Source: Candidatus Muiribacterium halophilum (lineage in GTDB: Bacteria; Muiribacteriota; Muiribacteriia; Muiribacteriales; Muiribacteriaceae). From it: a stretch of 35,716 nucleotides of DNA. The DNA is taken from the NCBI GenBank assembly GCA_023228995.1, contig JALOAD010000035.1, positions 1-35,716 of the forward strand, given 5' to 3'. Shown here one piece after another: positions 1 to 6,990 of this stretch. The notes beneath the pieces were generated by a model. The model was not told where the DNA came from, searched no databases, and saw nothing but the letters and a program-made list of their open reading frames with translations. The translations under genes were made by a program, and so were the position numbers. Each line of letters opens with the position of its first letter. Position 1 is the first letter of the stretch.

Positions 1-75
1 CATGAAGATAATATAAAAATAATATAAAAGAAAAATATTAATGCTAATATATTAAAATATGTTTGCTTTTTCATT

Positions 76-159
76 ATAACCCATTAGATGTAATTTGTAA
101 CTTTTATAGAGTTACAAATTACAATTAATAATATTAATTATATACATCTAATTGGTTAT
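76..159. repeat. Nested inverted repeat downstream of typA
   Basis: The outer arms (76-92 and 143-159) are 17 bp with one mismatch, of the form ATAACC[C/A]ATTAGATGTA and its complement. An inner perfect 13-bp pair (89-101 and 111-123, TGTAATTTGTAAC) encloses a 9-nt loop. No T-run follows on either strand, so it does not look like a simple intrinsic terminator, though it could stabilise the typA 3' end. The terminal inverted repeats and length of about 84 bp also recall a miniature mobile element, but I see no flanking target duplication and no second copy in the window. Confidence 0.7.
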
Positions 160-168
160 CGGCAAAAA

Positions 169-1986
169 CTATTTTCTATTTTGAATATATTTAGGACTAT
201 CTCCATTATCTCTTTTTCTTACTCTAATATGTTTAGGAGTAATTTCAAGCATTTCATCATCTTTAATATAATCTAATAACTGTTCAAGAGACATTATAAC
301 TTTTGGTGGAAACTTTTCATAATGATCAGAACCTGAAGCTCTCATATTTGTAAGTTTCTTTTCTTTACTAACATTTATTTTAAGATCATTTGTTTTTGTA
401 TGTTCTCCAACAACCATACCTGTATATACTTCATCACCAGGTTCAACAAAGAAAATTCCTCTATCTTTAAGGTTTACAAGTGCATATCCTGATACTTTTC
501 CAGTTTCATGACTAATAAGAGCACCTCTTGCTTTTTTATCAAGTTCACCTTTATAAGGAAAATAACCTGCAAAAGACTGATTAAGCAGTCCTGTTCCTCT
601 AGTCAAACTCATGAAAACATCAAAGAATCCTATAAGTCCTCTTGCTGGAATTAATAATTCAATTCGAGTATAAATACCATCATCACTTTGTAAAGTAACA
701 ACTTCACCTTTTCTTCTACATAATTCTTCAATTATACAACCAACATATTGAGTTTCAGTGTCAATAATTATTTCTTCAAAAGGTTCATGAAGTTTTCCAT
801 CAACTTGTTTATAAATTGCTTTTGGTTTTGAGATTTCAATTTCAAATCCTTCTCTTCTCATTGTTTCAATCAAAATACCAAGCTGAAGAGTTCCTCTTCC
901 TGAAACTTTAAATTCATCTGTATTTGAACCTTGTTCAACTTTAAGACTAACATTGCCTTTAGACTCATTTTTAAGTCTTTCAGCAAGTTTTCTTGAAGTA
1001 ACAAATTCTCCATCTTTCCCAACAAAAGGTGAATTATTTGGATAAAAGAATATTGAAATAGTTGGTTCTTCAACTTTTATTCTATCAAGTGGAAAGATAT
1101 TGTCTGAGTTTGAAATTGTATCTCCAATATCAAATTTATCAATGCCAGCAATAGAAATAATATCTCCGATATATGCAGTTTTTGCATCAACTTCTTCAAG
1201 ACCTTCAAAATGAAGAACTTTAACTGCTCTAAATGGTATTTTCATACCGTTTTCTTTATAAAGATAAAGAGTTTCATTACTTTTTACTTCGCCTGAAAGG
1301 ATTTTTCCATAAGCAAGCTGTCCAATATAAGGATTATACGCAATATTTGATATAAGCATTTTAAAAGCACTGGAATTATCAGTCTCAGGATGTGGAATAT
1401 GTTCAATAATAAGATCTAAAAGTTCATCTACATTATCAACTGGGCCTTCAGAACTAGTAGCAGCCCAACCATCTCTTGCAGAAGCATAAACAATTGGGAA
1501 TTCACATTGTTTATCATCAGCTCCAAGTGATACAAAAAGATCAAATATTTTATCTTCTACAAATCTTGGTCTTGCAGAAGCTCTATCCATTTTGTTTATA
1601 ACAACAATAGGTCTTAAACCATGCTCAAGAGCTTTTTTAAGTACAAATTTAGTTTGGGGCATTGGTCCATCAACAGCATCCACAAGAAGCAATGCTCCAT
1701 CAACCATATGTAATATTCTTTCAACTTCACCACCAAAGTCAGAATGTCCTGGAGTATCCACAATATTTATCAGATGATCTTTATAATGCACACTAGCAGA
1801 TTTAGAAAAAATAGTAATACCTCTTTCTCTTTCTAACTCATTGCTATCCATAAGTCTTTCATCTGGACCATCCTTTTTAGATTTTACAAAAGACTGTTTA
1901 AAAATAGCATCAACAAGTGTAGTCTTACCATGGTCAACATGGGCAATAATAGCAAGATTTCTGATTCTTTTTACATCATTCTTCAT
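169..1986 (-). CDS. typA: Ribosome-associated GTPase TypA/BipA
   Basis: This is a translational GTPase of the EF-G family that binds the ribosome and supports 50S assembly and stress or cold adaptation. The N-terminus shows the G1 loop AHVDHGKTTL, the switch I RGITI, G3 DTPGHSDFGGEVER, and G4 NKMDR. The domain III/V and TypA-specific C-terminal regions follow, giving 605 aa, the usual family length. I chose the ATG at 1986 because AGGAG lies 8-9 nt upstream. An in-frame ATG at 2007 would add seven residues but has no ribosome binding site. The gene stands alone, with a promoter at 2058-2086 and a nested inverted repeat after the stop. Confidence 0.97.
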   Translation of the reverse strand: MKNDVKRIRNLAIIAHVDHGKTTLVDAIFKQSFVKSKKDGPDERLMDSNELERERGITIFSKSASVHYKDHLINIVDTPGHSDFGGEVERILHMVDGALLLVDAVDGPMPQTKFVLKKALEHGLRPIVVINKMDRASARPRFVEDKIFDLFVSLGADDKQCEFPIVYASARDGWAATSSEGPVDNVDELLDLIIEHIPHPETDNSSAFKMLISNIAYNPYIGQLAYGKILSGEVKSNETLYLYKENGMKIPFRAVKVLHFEGLEEVDAKTAYIGDIISIAGIDKFDIGDTISNSDNIFPLDRIKVEEPTISIFFYPNNSPFVGKDGEFVTSRKLAERLKNESKGNVSLKVEQGSNTDEFKVSGRGTLQLGILIETMRREGFEIEISKPKAIYKQVDGKLHEPFEEIIIDTETQYVGCIIEELCRRKGEVVTLQSDDGIYTRIELLIPARGLIGFFDVFMSLTRGTGLLNQSFAGYFPYKGELDKKARGALISHETGKVSGYALVNLKDRGIFFVEPGDEVYTGMVVGEHTKTNDLKINVSKEKKLTNMRASGSDHYEKFPPKVIMSLEQLLDYIKDDEMLEITPKHIRVRKRDNGDSPKYIQNRK

Positions 1987-2057
1987 TCGTGTTTCTCCTG
2001 TGTTCATCTGAATTACAATTTAAATTTTTCTTTTAAAAAAAGTGGAATTGTGAAATT

Positions 2058-2086
2058 AATTTATCAGTGATTATAGATTTAGTCAA
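2058..2086 (-). promoter_or_regulatory. Probable sigma-70-type promoter of typA
   Basis: On the minus strand TTGACT (2086-2081) and TAAATT (2063-2058) are separated by exactly 17 bp. Transcription would begin near 2051, giving a leader of about 65 nt before the ATG at 1986. The same TTGACT/17/TAAATT combination occurs before the phosphatase gene at 4506. Confidence 0.55.
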
Positions 2087-2087
2087 T

Positions 2088-2116
2088 AAAAAAAAGCCAG
2101 CTTAAAGCCGGCTTTT
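2088..2116 (-). terminator. Rho-independent terminator of the secreted-protein gene
   Basis: Read on the minus strand, AAAAGCCGGC and GCTGGCTTTT (2116-2107 and 2101-2092) form a 10-bp stem with one G-U pair and a 5-nt loop, followed by a run of Ts. It lies 27 nt after the stop at 2143 and directly before the typA promoter, so it separates the two genes. Confidence 0.85.
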
Positions 2117-2142
2117 AATTTTAAACTATTTTTTATTAAAAA

Positions 2143-2931
2143 TTATAAGTTATTAACTTCCACCATAACTGAAGTTTCAGTAGCTTCTTCAACTACTACA
2201 TAAGTACTTCCTGCTTTCTGCCATTTAATACTAGTCCATGGAAGAAAATCCCAGAAACCTTTTGGGGCTTTGTAAAGTTCATACCATACTTTATTTTTTT
2301 CATAAGCAACAACACATTTTGTTTTAAGAGTATCTTTACTAGAAAATTCAACTTCAGCAACCTGTTTGAATTCTCCATTGATTTCCATACCAAAAACGCC
2401 TTTTACATCAAAACCGTCAATTTTTCCACCAGCTTCAGCACTCTGATTCATACTAGTAGAAAGTTTTAATTCAACATAAAATTTATGTCTTGAATTTTTT
2501 TCAAAAGTTCTTTCTTCAGATTTCCAATATTTTTGAAGAAGTTCTTTTTTTTCTTCTGCACCTTTTCTGTAATAAAAACCAGGTTCAGCATAACCATAAC
2601 CAGGAAATAATTCTTCACCTGCTCTAGTAACAACTATTTCAGAAATCATACTATTGAAAATATGTTTAGTTTCTTCAGGTAAAGTTTTATAAACTTCTGA
2701 AAATTCCTTTAATTTGTCACTGTCATTTGAAATTTCTTCAGCAAGTTTATCAAGTTCATTGTTCATAGCATTAAAAGCTTTTTGATACTCTGCATTATTA
2801 CCAGAAGTTAATGCATCAGCAGATTCCCAGTATTTATTTATCGCACTATAAGTATTAACTTCTATACTTGTAGCCTGAGCAAATATAGATAAAGCAATAA
2901 TAGCGATAAAAATCGTAAAAACTTTTTTCAT
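2143..2931 (-). CDS. Secreted protein of unknown function
   Basis: I do not recognise a family. The 262-aa product starts with a clear signal peptide (MKKVFTIFIAIIALSIFAQA, likely cleaved after AQA at residue 20), so it is exported. The mature N-terminal half is charged and helical (residues 25-100, rich in E, K, N), followed by an aromatic patch around residues 115-135 (PGYGYAEPGFYYRKG). The C-terminal half (about 150-262) has alternating hydrophobic residues typical of beta strands. The start is well supported: an AGGAGG lies at 2942-2937, 5 nt before the ATG. It is a single-gene unit ended by a strong hairpin at 2088-2116. TATAAT at 2979-2974 may be its -10 element, and four phased short repeats lie further upstream (3078-3123). 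Confidence 0.8.
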   Translation of the reverse strand: MKKVFTIFIAIIALSIFAQATSIEVNTYSAINKYWESADALTSGNNAEYQKAFNAMNNELDKLAEEISNDSDKLKEFSEVYKTLPEETKHIFNSMISEIVVTRAGEELFPGYGYAEPGFYYRKGAEEKKELLQKYWKSEERTFEKNSRHKFYVELKLSTSMNQSAEAGGKIDGFDVKGVFGMEINGEFKQVAEVEFSSKDTLKTKCVVAYEKNKVWYELYKAPKGFWDFLPWTSIKWQKAGSTYVVVEEATETSVMVEVNNL

Positions 2932-3077
2932 TTTATCCTCCTGTTTATTCTAATGAATAAAGATATTAAACTAATTATATAACATAAACCATGTTTTGCG
3001 CTACTGTTTTTTTTAATTAAAAAAATTTCAATTTCTTTGATTAATACCGCATACTGATTTTTTGCGTTTTTAAAACT

Positions 3078-3123
3078 CTTTTACAGTGCTTGTACAGGTC
3101 TTATACAATATCTTATACAGCAT
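3078..3123. repeat. Four phased short direct repeats
   Basis: Four copies of CTTNTACAG-like sequence start at 3078, 3089, 3100 and 3112, a spacing of 11, 11 and 12 bp, close to one DNA turn. On the minus strand they read CTGTATAAG and sit about 150-190 bp upstream of the secreted-protein start at 2931, just after the arginine deiminase stop. They could be protein-binding sites on one face of the helix. This is an inference only. Confidence 0.5.
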
Positions 3124-3134
3124 TTAAACCGTTT

Positions 3135-4394
3135 TTATATTTCAATATCAGTTCTTCTAATTGGCATTGTCATACATCTACAACCACCACCACCTCTTGC
3201 AAGTTCAGAACCATCAATTGTAAATAAAATTTTTCTATCATCTGATAAATTTATACTATCTTTTTTAAAATCAGAAGCTTTTATTATTTCAAAACCATTA
3301 TTTGAAAGTTCATGCATAGTATATATATTTCTTTCATAACCAATAATTTTTCCAGGAGCAATTGAAAAGAAATTAGCTCCACTATGCCATTGTTCTCTCT
3401 GTTGAATCCAAGGATCTGAACCACCACAAAAAATAGGTTTTAAATCCATACCAAGTTTTTTTAAAGCTGACAAAATATTTTCCTCATGAACAATAGATTT
3501 AACTTTTCCATGATCAATAGTAATATGAGCAGTTGTAAATCTACTATCACACAATATAACAGGAGCATATATCATACATTTATCTCTATCAAGTAAAGTA
3601 AAAACCATATCAAGATGAATAAAAGATTCGGGAGTTTTTGGTAATTCCTGAACAATAATATGTCTTTTACCAGCTTTTTCTTTAAATCTCTCAACAAGAA
3701 AATCAATTCCATGACTCGTAGTTCTCGGACCCATTCCAACAAGAAGAATATCTTCTCTTGCAATAAGAAGATCTCCACCTTCAATATTGATATTAGCATT
3801 AAAATCATCATATTTAACTGGATTTATGGTTCTAGTATCAATTCTTGGACTATAAGTAAAAATATAATCCATAATAATAGATTCTCTATCTCTTACCTGC
3901 CCATTCATTTTACCAATAACAATTTTTTTATTAACAGTAATAGAAGCATCTCTAGTAAAGAAAAAATTATGCAGAGGTTTAAGAGAATATCTTTCATTAC
4001 TCATAAACTTAGTCATAGTATTTCTTTCAAGAACAACGCCTTCTATAAGTTTTTTGGACAATTCTTTAGGTTCCATAGAATAAAGTTCATCATCAAGATC
4101 TGCAATATTTTCATTTTCGCAAATTTGAAAAATAAGCTGTTCTCTAACTTTTTCGTTATCAAGTATTTCTTCAAGAAGATCTTGTACAAAAAAAACTTTA
4201 CAAACATTATCAAGAATTTTATGCAATTGATTATATTCTTTTAAAGCAACAGGAAGATTGAGAATATCACTATATAAAGCTCGTTCAGCATTCTCTGGAG
4301 TCATATTTTCAACTTCAGGACCTGGTCGATGAAGAATTACAGCTTCAAGATTTCCAATTTCTGAATTTACTAATGTTGATAATTTTTCACTCAT
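3135..4394 (-). CDS. arcA: Arginine deiminase
   Basis: It hydrolyses L-arginine to citrulline and ammonia, the first step of the arginine dihydrolase pathway. The 419-aa length is normal for the family. Signatures run in order: SEIGNLEAVILHRPGPEVEN at the N-terminus, FTRDAS, NIEGGDLL, FIHLDMVFTLLDRDKCM with the catalytic His, WHSGANFFSIAPG, and the C-terminal GGGGCRCMTMP whose Cys407 is the expected nucleophile. The ATG at 4394 is preceded by GGGAG 9 nt upstream. The usual partners, ornithine carbamoyltransferase (arcB), carbamate kinase (arcC) and the antiporter (arcD), are not within the window, so the rest of the pathway must lie elsewhere or be absent. It is divergent from the phosphatase gene. 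Confidence 0.95.
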   Translation of the reverse strand: MSEKLSTLVNSEIGNLEAVILHRPGPEVENMTPENAERALYSDILNLPVALKEYNQLHKILDNVCKVFFVQDLLEEILDNEKVREQLIFQICENENIADLDDELYSMEPKELSKKLIEGVVLERNTMTKFMSNERYSLKPLHNFFFTRDASITVNKKIVIGKMNGQVRDRESIIMDYIFTYSPRIDTRTINPVKYDDFNANINIEGGDLLIAREDILLVGMGPRTTSHGIDFLVERFKEKAGKRHIIVQELPKTPESFIHLDMVFTLLDRDKCMIYAPVILCDSRFTTAHITIDHGKVKSIVHEENILSALKKLGMDLKPIFCGGSDPWIQQREQWHSGANFFSIAPGKIIGYERNIYTMHELSNNGFEIIKASDFKKDSINLSDDRKILFTIDGSELARGGGGCRCMTMPIRRTDIEI

Positions 4395-4470
4395 AGTTTA
4401 TCTCCCAGTATATCATATAAAATTTAGTTATACATTTATAAAATATTAGAAAAATCAAATTAAATCAAGT

Positions 4471-4499
4471 TTGACTTAATTAAAACAAATATGTAAATT
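4471..4499 (+). promoter_or_regulatory. Promoter giving a probable leaderless transcript
   Basis: TTGACT (4471-4476), a 17-bp spacer and TAAATT (4494-4499) place the predicted start site at about 4506, which is the A of the ATG. No ribosome binding site precedes that ATG, in agreement with leaderless translation. Confidence 0.5.
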
Positions 4500-4505
4500 T
4501 AATTT

Positions 4506-5132
4506 ATGAAAGAATTATATTTAATAAGACATGGTGAATCAGAGGGTAATGAACTTGGAATTATTCAAGGTCATCAGGATTTTCCATTATCAAAAAGAGG
4601 TTTTGAGCAGGCTAAATCTCTTGGTGAATATTTTCTTCAAAAATCAATTCTTTTTGAAAATATTTTTACAAGTGATTCATTAAGAGCTAAACAGACTTGT
4701 GGTATAATTGCTAATTTAATGAAAAAAGACTTCTTTGAATCTGAAAAATTACGTGAAATGAATCTTGGTGTATGGCAAGGAAAGAAAAAATCAGATATTT
4801 TTATGGATGAATCTATTAGAAAAAAATGGGATAATAATCCTACATCTTTTTTTATTGATAAAGCTGAAACATTTATTGAAGCTCAAAAAAGAATTACTAA
4901 TTTTATATTTAATACATTAAAAGAAAACATAATTACCGCTTACTTTGGTCATGGAACTACAATTTGTCTTTTTTTATGCGGACTTTTTGAAAATAATGCT
5001 GATAAACTATGGGATTACAAACATAATAATACTGGTTGGACAAAAATACTTCTAAATAACGATAATAAAGTTCTAAAAGTATCACAAAATATAACAGAAC
5101 ACCTTGAAATAAATACATTAAACTGGTTTTAA
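4506..5132 (+). CDS. Histidine phosphatase family protein
   Basis: This belongs to the phosphoglycerate mutase-like histidine phosphatase superfamily. The signature LIRHGESEGN carries the nucleophilic His9. Arg60 in SLRAKQT, Glu84 in LREMNLG, and His149 in FGHGTT complete the usual phosphate pocket and acid residue. At 208 aa it matches single-domain members such as GpmB, PhoE or CobC, and sequence alone does not decide the substrate. A corrinoid adenosyltransferase is encoded at 15.2 kb, but that is too distant to argue for CobC. It lacks a Shine-Dalgarno sequence; the promoter spacing suggests that the mRNA begins at the start codon. The next gene has its own promoter 12 bp beyond the stop. 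Confidence 0.9.
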   Translation: MKELYLIRHGESEGNELGIIQGHQDFPLSKRGFEQAKSLGEYFLQKSILFENIFTSDSLRAKQTCGIIANLMKKDFFESEKLREMNLGVWQGKKKSDIFMDESIRKKWDNNPTSFFIDKAETFIEAQKRITNFIFNTLKENIITAYFGHGTTICLFLCGLFENNADKLWDYKHNNTGWTKILLNNDNKVLKVSQNITEHLEINTLNWF

Positions 5133-5143
5133 ATAGAATTTTC

Positions 5144-5172
5144 TTGAACTTTTTTTAATATTACTGTATATT
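5144..5172 (+). promoter_or_regulatory. Promoter giving a probable leaderless transcript
   Basis: TTGAAC (5144-5149), exactly 17 bp, then TATATT (5167-5172). The ATG of the NYN gene starts at 5180, 7 nt past the -10 element, which is where transcription should begin. The sequence between (ATTTTTC) has no ribosome binding site. Confidence 0.7.
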
Positions 5173-5179
5173 ATTTTTC

Positions 5180-6217
5180 ATGGAAAAATTAGAAAAAGTT
5201 GCAATTTTTGTTGATTGGGAAAATTTCAAACAAGATATATATTTTTCTCAAAAACAAACTGGAAATAGAGTATTTAATTTTAATGACCCAAAAAGTCTTG
5301 TAAAATTATTTTCTTCATTTCTTATGGAAACTGAAAAAATATACAGAATATTCTTTTATACATCTTATCCTTTTGAGCATACTGATTTATATAAAACAAT
5401 TACAGAAAGGAAAAATCTATCTAAAACTCAAGTTGATAAATTCAAAGAATATTATTATGAAAATCAAAAAGATTTAGCAAATTTTTATACAGAAAACAAA
5501 AAATTTCTTGATGTGCTTGCATGCGAAGATTTTATGGCAGTTCGAGCTGGCGAACTTAAAATAACAGGTTTACATATGGATGGTTCTCCTGTTATTGTAC
5601 AAAAACAGGTTGATATGCTTATTGGTCTTGATATAGCTCATGTTTCTTATAATCAATTTGTTGATAAAGTTATGATTTTCTCTAAAGATACTGATATAAA
5701 ACCAGCTCTTAAAACTGCAAGAATAAATGGTATTCAGACTATTGTAGCATGCCTTGAAAACGGTTATAAAATTCCCGACGAATTAAGAAAACATTCAGAT
5801 AATATAAGAAAAAGAACTTTAAAAGAGATTTTTACACCTCAAAATGATATTGTAAAAAATAATAATAACTATTCATCCCCTCTTATTTGTGTTGTAGAAA
5901 ATGATAAAACTGATATTCAAAATAAGAATGGAAACTATAACAACAACAACAATAATAATAATGTGAAAAAGCAGAATCCAAACTTAAATAATAATAAAGT
6001 TTTTAAAAAACCTAAAAATCATAAAACTAATTTCAAAAAAACTGATAAAAACATTAATAAACCTGTTTTAGATAAAACAGCAGAAGTAAAAACAAATATA
6101 AAAACTGTAATGAATGATGAAAAAAACACTGAAACACCAAAAACTAATAAAATACCAAGAAAAAACTTTAAAAAATATAGACCAAAAAAACCGGCAAAAG
6201 TTGAACCAACTGAATAA
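5180..6217 (+). CDS. NYN-domain (PIN-like) putative RNase with Asn/Lys-rich tail
   Basis: Residues 5-215 form a NYN domain (LabA/DUF88 group), a PIN-like fold predicted to cleave RNA. The acidic metal-site residues are visible: Asp12 and Asn15 in VAIFVDWENF, Asp145 in QVDMLIGLD, and Asp170/Asp172 in IFSKDTDIKPAL. From residue 225 to 345 the sequence is low complexity, rich in Asn and Lys, with eight consecutive Asn (5939-5962) and a basic end (RKNFKKYRPKKPAK). Such tails often bind nucleic acid, so it may hold the enzyme on RNA; that is inference. The ATG at 5180 has no ribosome binding site, but a near-ideal promoter places the RNA start on it. Confidence 0.87.
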   Translation: MEKLEKVAIFVDWENFKQDIYFSQKQTGNRVFNFNDPKSLVKLFSSFLMETEKIYRIFFYTSYPFEHTDLYKTITERKNLSKTQVDKFKEYYYENQKDLANFYTENKKFLDVLACEDFMAVRAGELKITGLHMDGSPVIVQKQVDMLIGLDIAHVSYNQFVDKVMIFSKDTDIKPALKTARINGIQTIVACLENGYKIPDELRKHSDNIRKRTLKEIFTPQNDIVKNNNNYSSPLICVVENDKTDIQNKNGNYNNNNNNNNVKKQNPNLNNNKVFKKPKNHKTNFKKTDKNINKPVLDKTAEVKTNIKTVMNDEKNTETPKTNKIPRKNFKKYRPKKPAKVEPTE

Positions 6218-6259
6218 ATCTAAAATTCGTTTTTGTAATAAAATTAAAAAGGATTTTTT

Positions 6260-6634
6260 ATGAAATTGGGAATGTTTATAATTTATGTTAAAGAACAGAA
6301 TAAAAGCAGAGATTTTTATAAACAGGTTTTTAAAATTAATCCAATTCTTGATGTTCCTGGAATGACTGAGTTTAAGATTGAAGGAATATCAATTGGAATT
6401 ATGCCAAAAACAGGTATATCCAATATTCTTGATAATAAAGTGATTCATGCAGATGAGAAAAGTATAAAATGTGAGTTGTATTTTTATGTTGACTGCCCTG
6501 AACAATACCTTGAAATACTAGAAAAAAATGGCGGAAACAAAATAAGTGATCCTATAAAAAGAAATTGGGGTGATATTGTTGGATATGGAACCGATCTTGA
6601 TGGAAATGTATTAGCTTTTTCAAAAAAAATATAA
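6260..6634 (+). CDS. VOC-family (glyoxalase/bleomycin-resistance fold) protein
   Basis: A 124-aa single-chain protein with the vicinal oxygen chelate pattern: an opening beta strand (LGMFIIYVKEQNKSRDFYKQ), a helix, a conserved turn before EFKIEGISIGIMP, then the second beta-alpha-beta module ending in YGTDLDGNVLAFSKK. Family members are glyoxalases, dioxygenases or antibiotic-binding proteins and usually act as dimers. The substrate cannot be told from the sequence. The ATG has AAGGA 7 nt upstream, unlike the two preceding leaderless-type genes. It lies 42 bp after the NYN gene, so it may be co-transcribed with it. Confidence 0.85.
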   Translation: MKLGMFIIYVKEQNKSRDFYKQVFKINPILDVPGMTEFKIEGISIGIMPKTGISNILDNKVIHADEKSIKCELYFYVDCPEQYLEILEKNGGNKISDPIKRNWGDIVGYGTDLDGNVLAFSKKI

Positions 6635-6737
6635 TTTCTGACTAATATGACTCAATTTCCAGTTTTTTTATATTATCTTTTTTCCTTTTTTACCTTTTAT
6701 TTATTTTTTTCTTTTCTTTATTTATTGTTTTTTGGTT

Positions 6738-6922
6738 GATATTAAAAGCAATATATTAGAATTATTTTATGAAGATCTATTAATTAACGAAGAAAAATTT
6801 ATAAAAAAATATATAATTATCTTAAAGTAAAACCTATTTTCACTAAGGGAACATTAATCAAAAACACCAAGAATGATTTAAGAGAAGTAATTGTAATGAG
6901 CTATAATTTCAAAAGAATGTAA
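6738..6922 (+). pseudogene. Frameshifted remnant resembling a sulfotransferase C-terminus
   Basis: This lies in the 356-bp gap between the VOC gene and the S41 peptidase gene. From 6738 one frame reads DIKSNILELFYEDLLINEEK and continues to FIKKY before stopping. Shifting by one base within a run of seven As (6804-6810) continues as IYNYLKVKPIFTKGTLIKNT and onward through LREVI to a stop at 6920. The joined peptide matches the layout of a sulfotransferase end: an hRYEDLL-like motif, a short helix, then a lysine/threonine loop and LREVI-NYNE-like tail. No start codon or N-terminal half remains. The 5' flank (6660-6737) is T-rich. The family call rests on motif memory. Confidence 0.35.
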
Positions 6923-6990
6923 TATACATAAAAAAACTAAAAAAACAGACAAAAACCCCAAAAAATTCACGAAGAAGTATATTTTTTTTG

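Noticed and set aside
1987-2007. A start seven codons upstream for TypA
   Set aside because: AGGAG lies between the two ATGs at correct distance from the downstream one, and family members begin near the chosen start.
3660-4244. A 194-codon open frame on the plus strand
   Set aside because: It lies wholly inside the arginine deiminase gene on the other strand, has no family signature, and its composition is that of a complement frame.
6923-6990. A terminator for the S41 gene in the A-rich stretch
   Set aside because: There are T-runs on the minus strand but no stable stem next to them.
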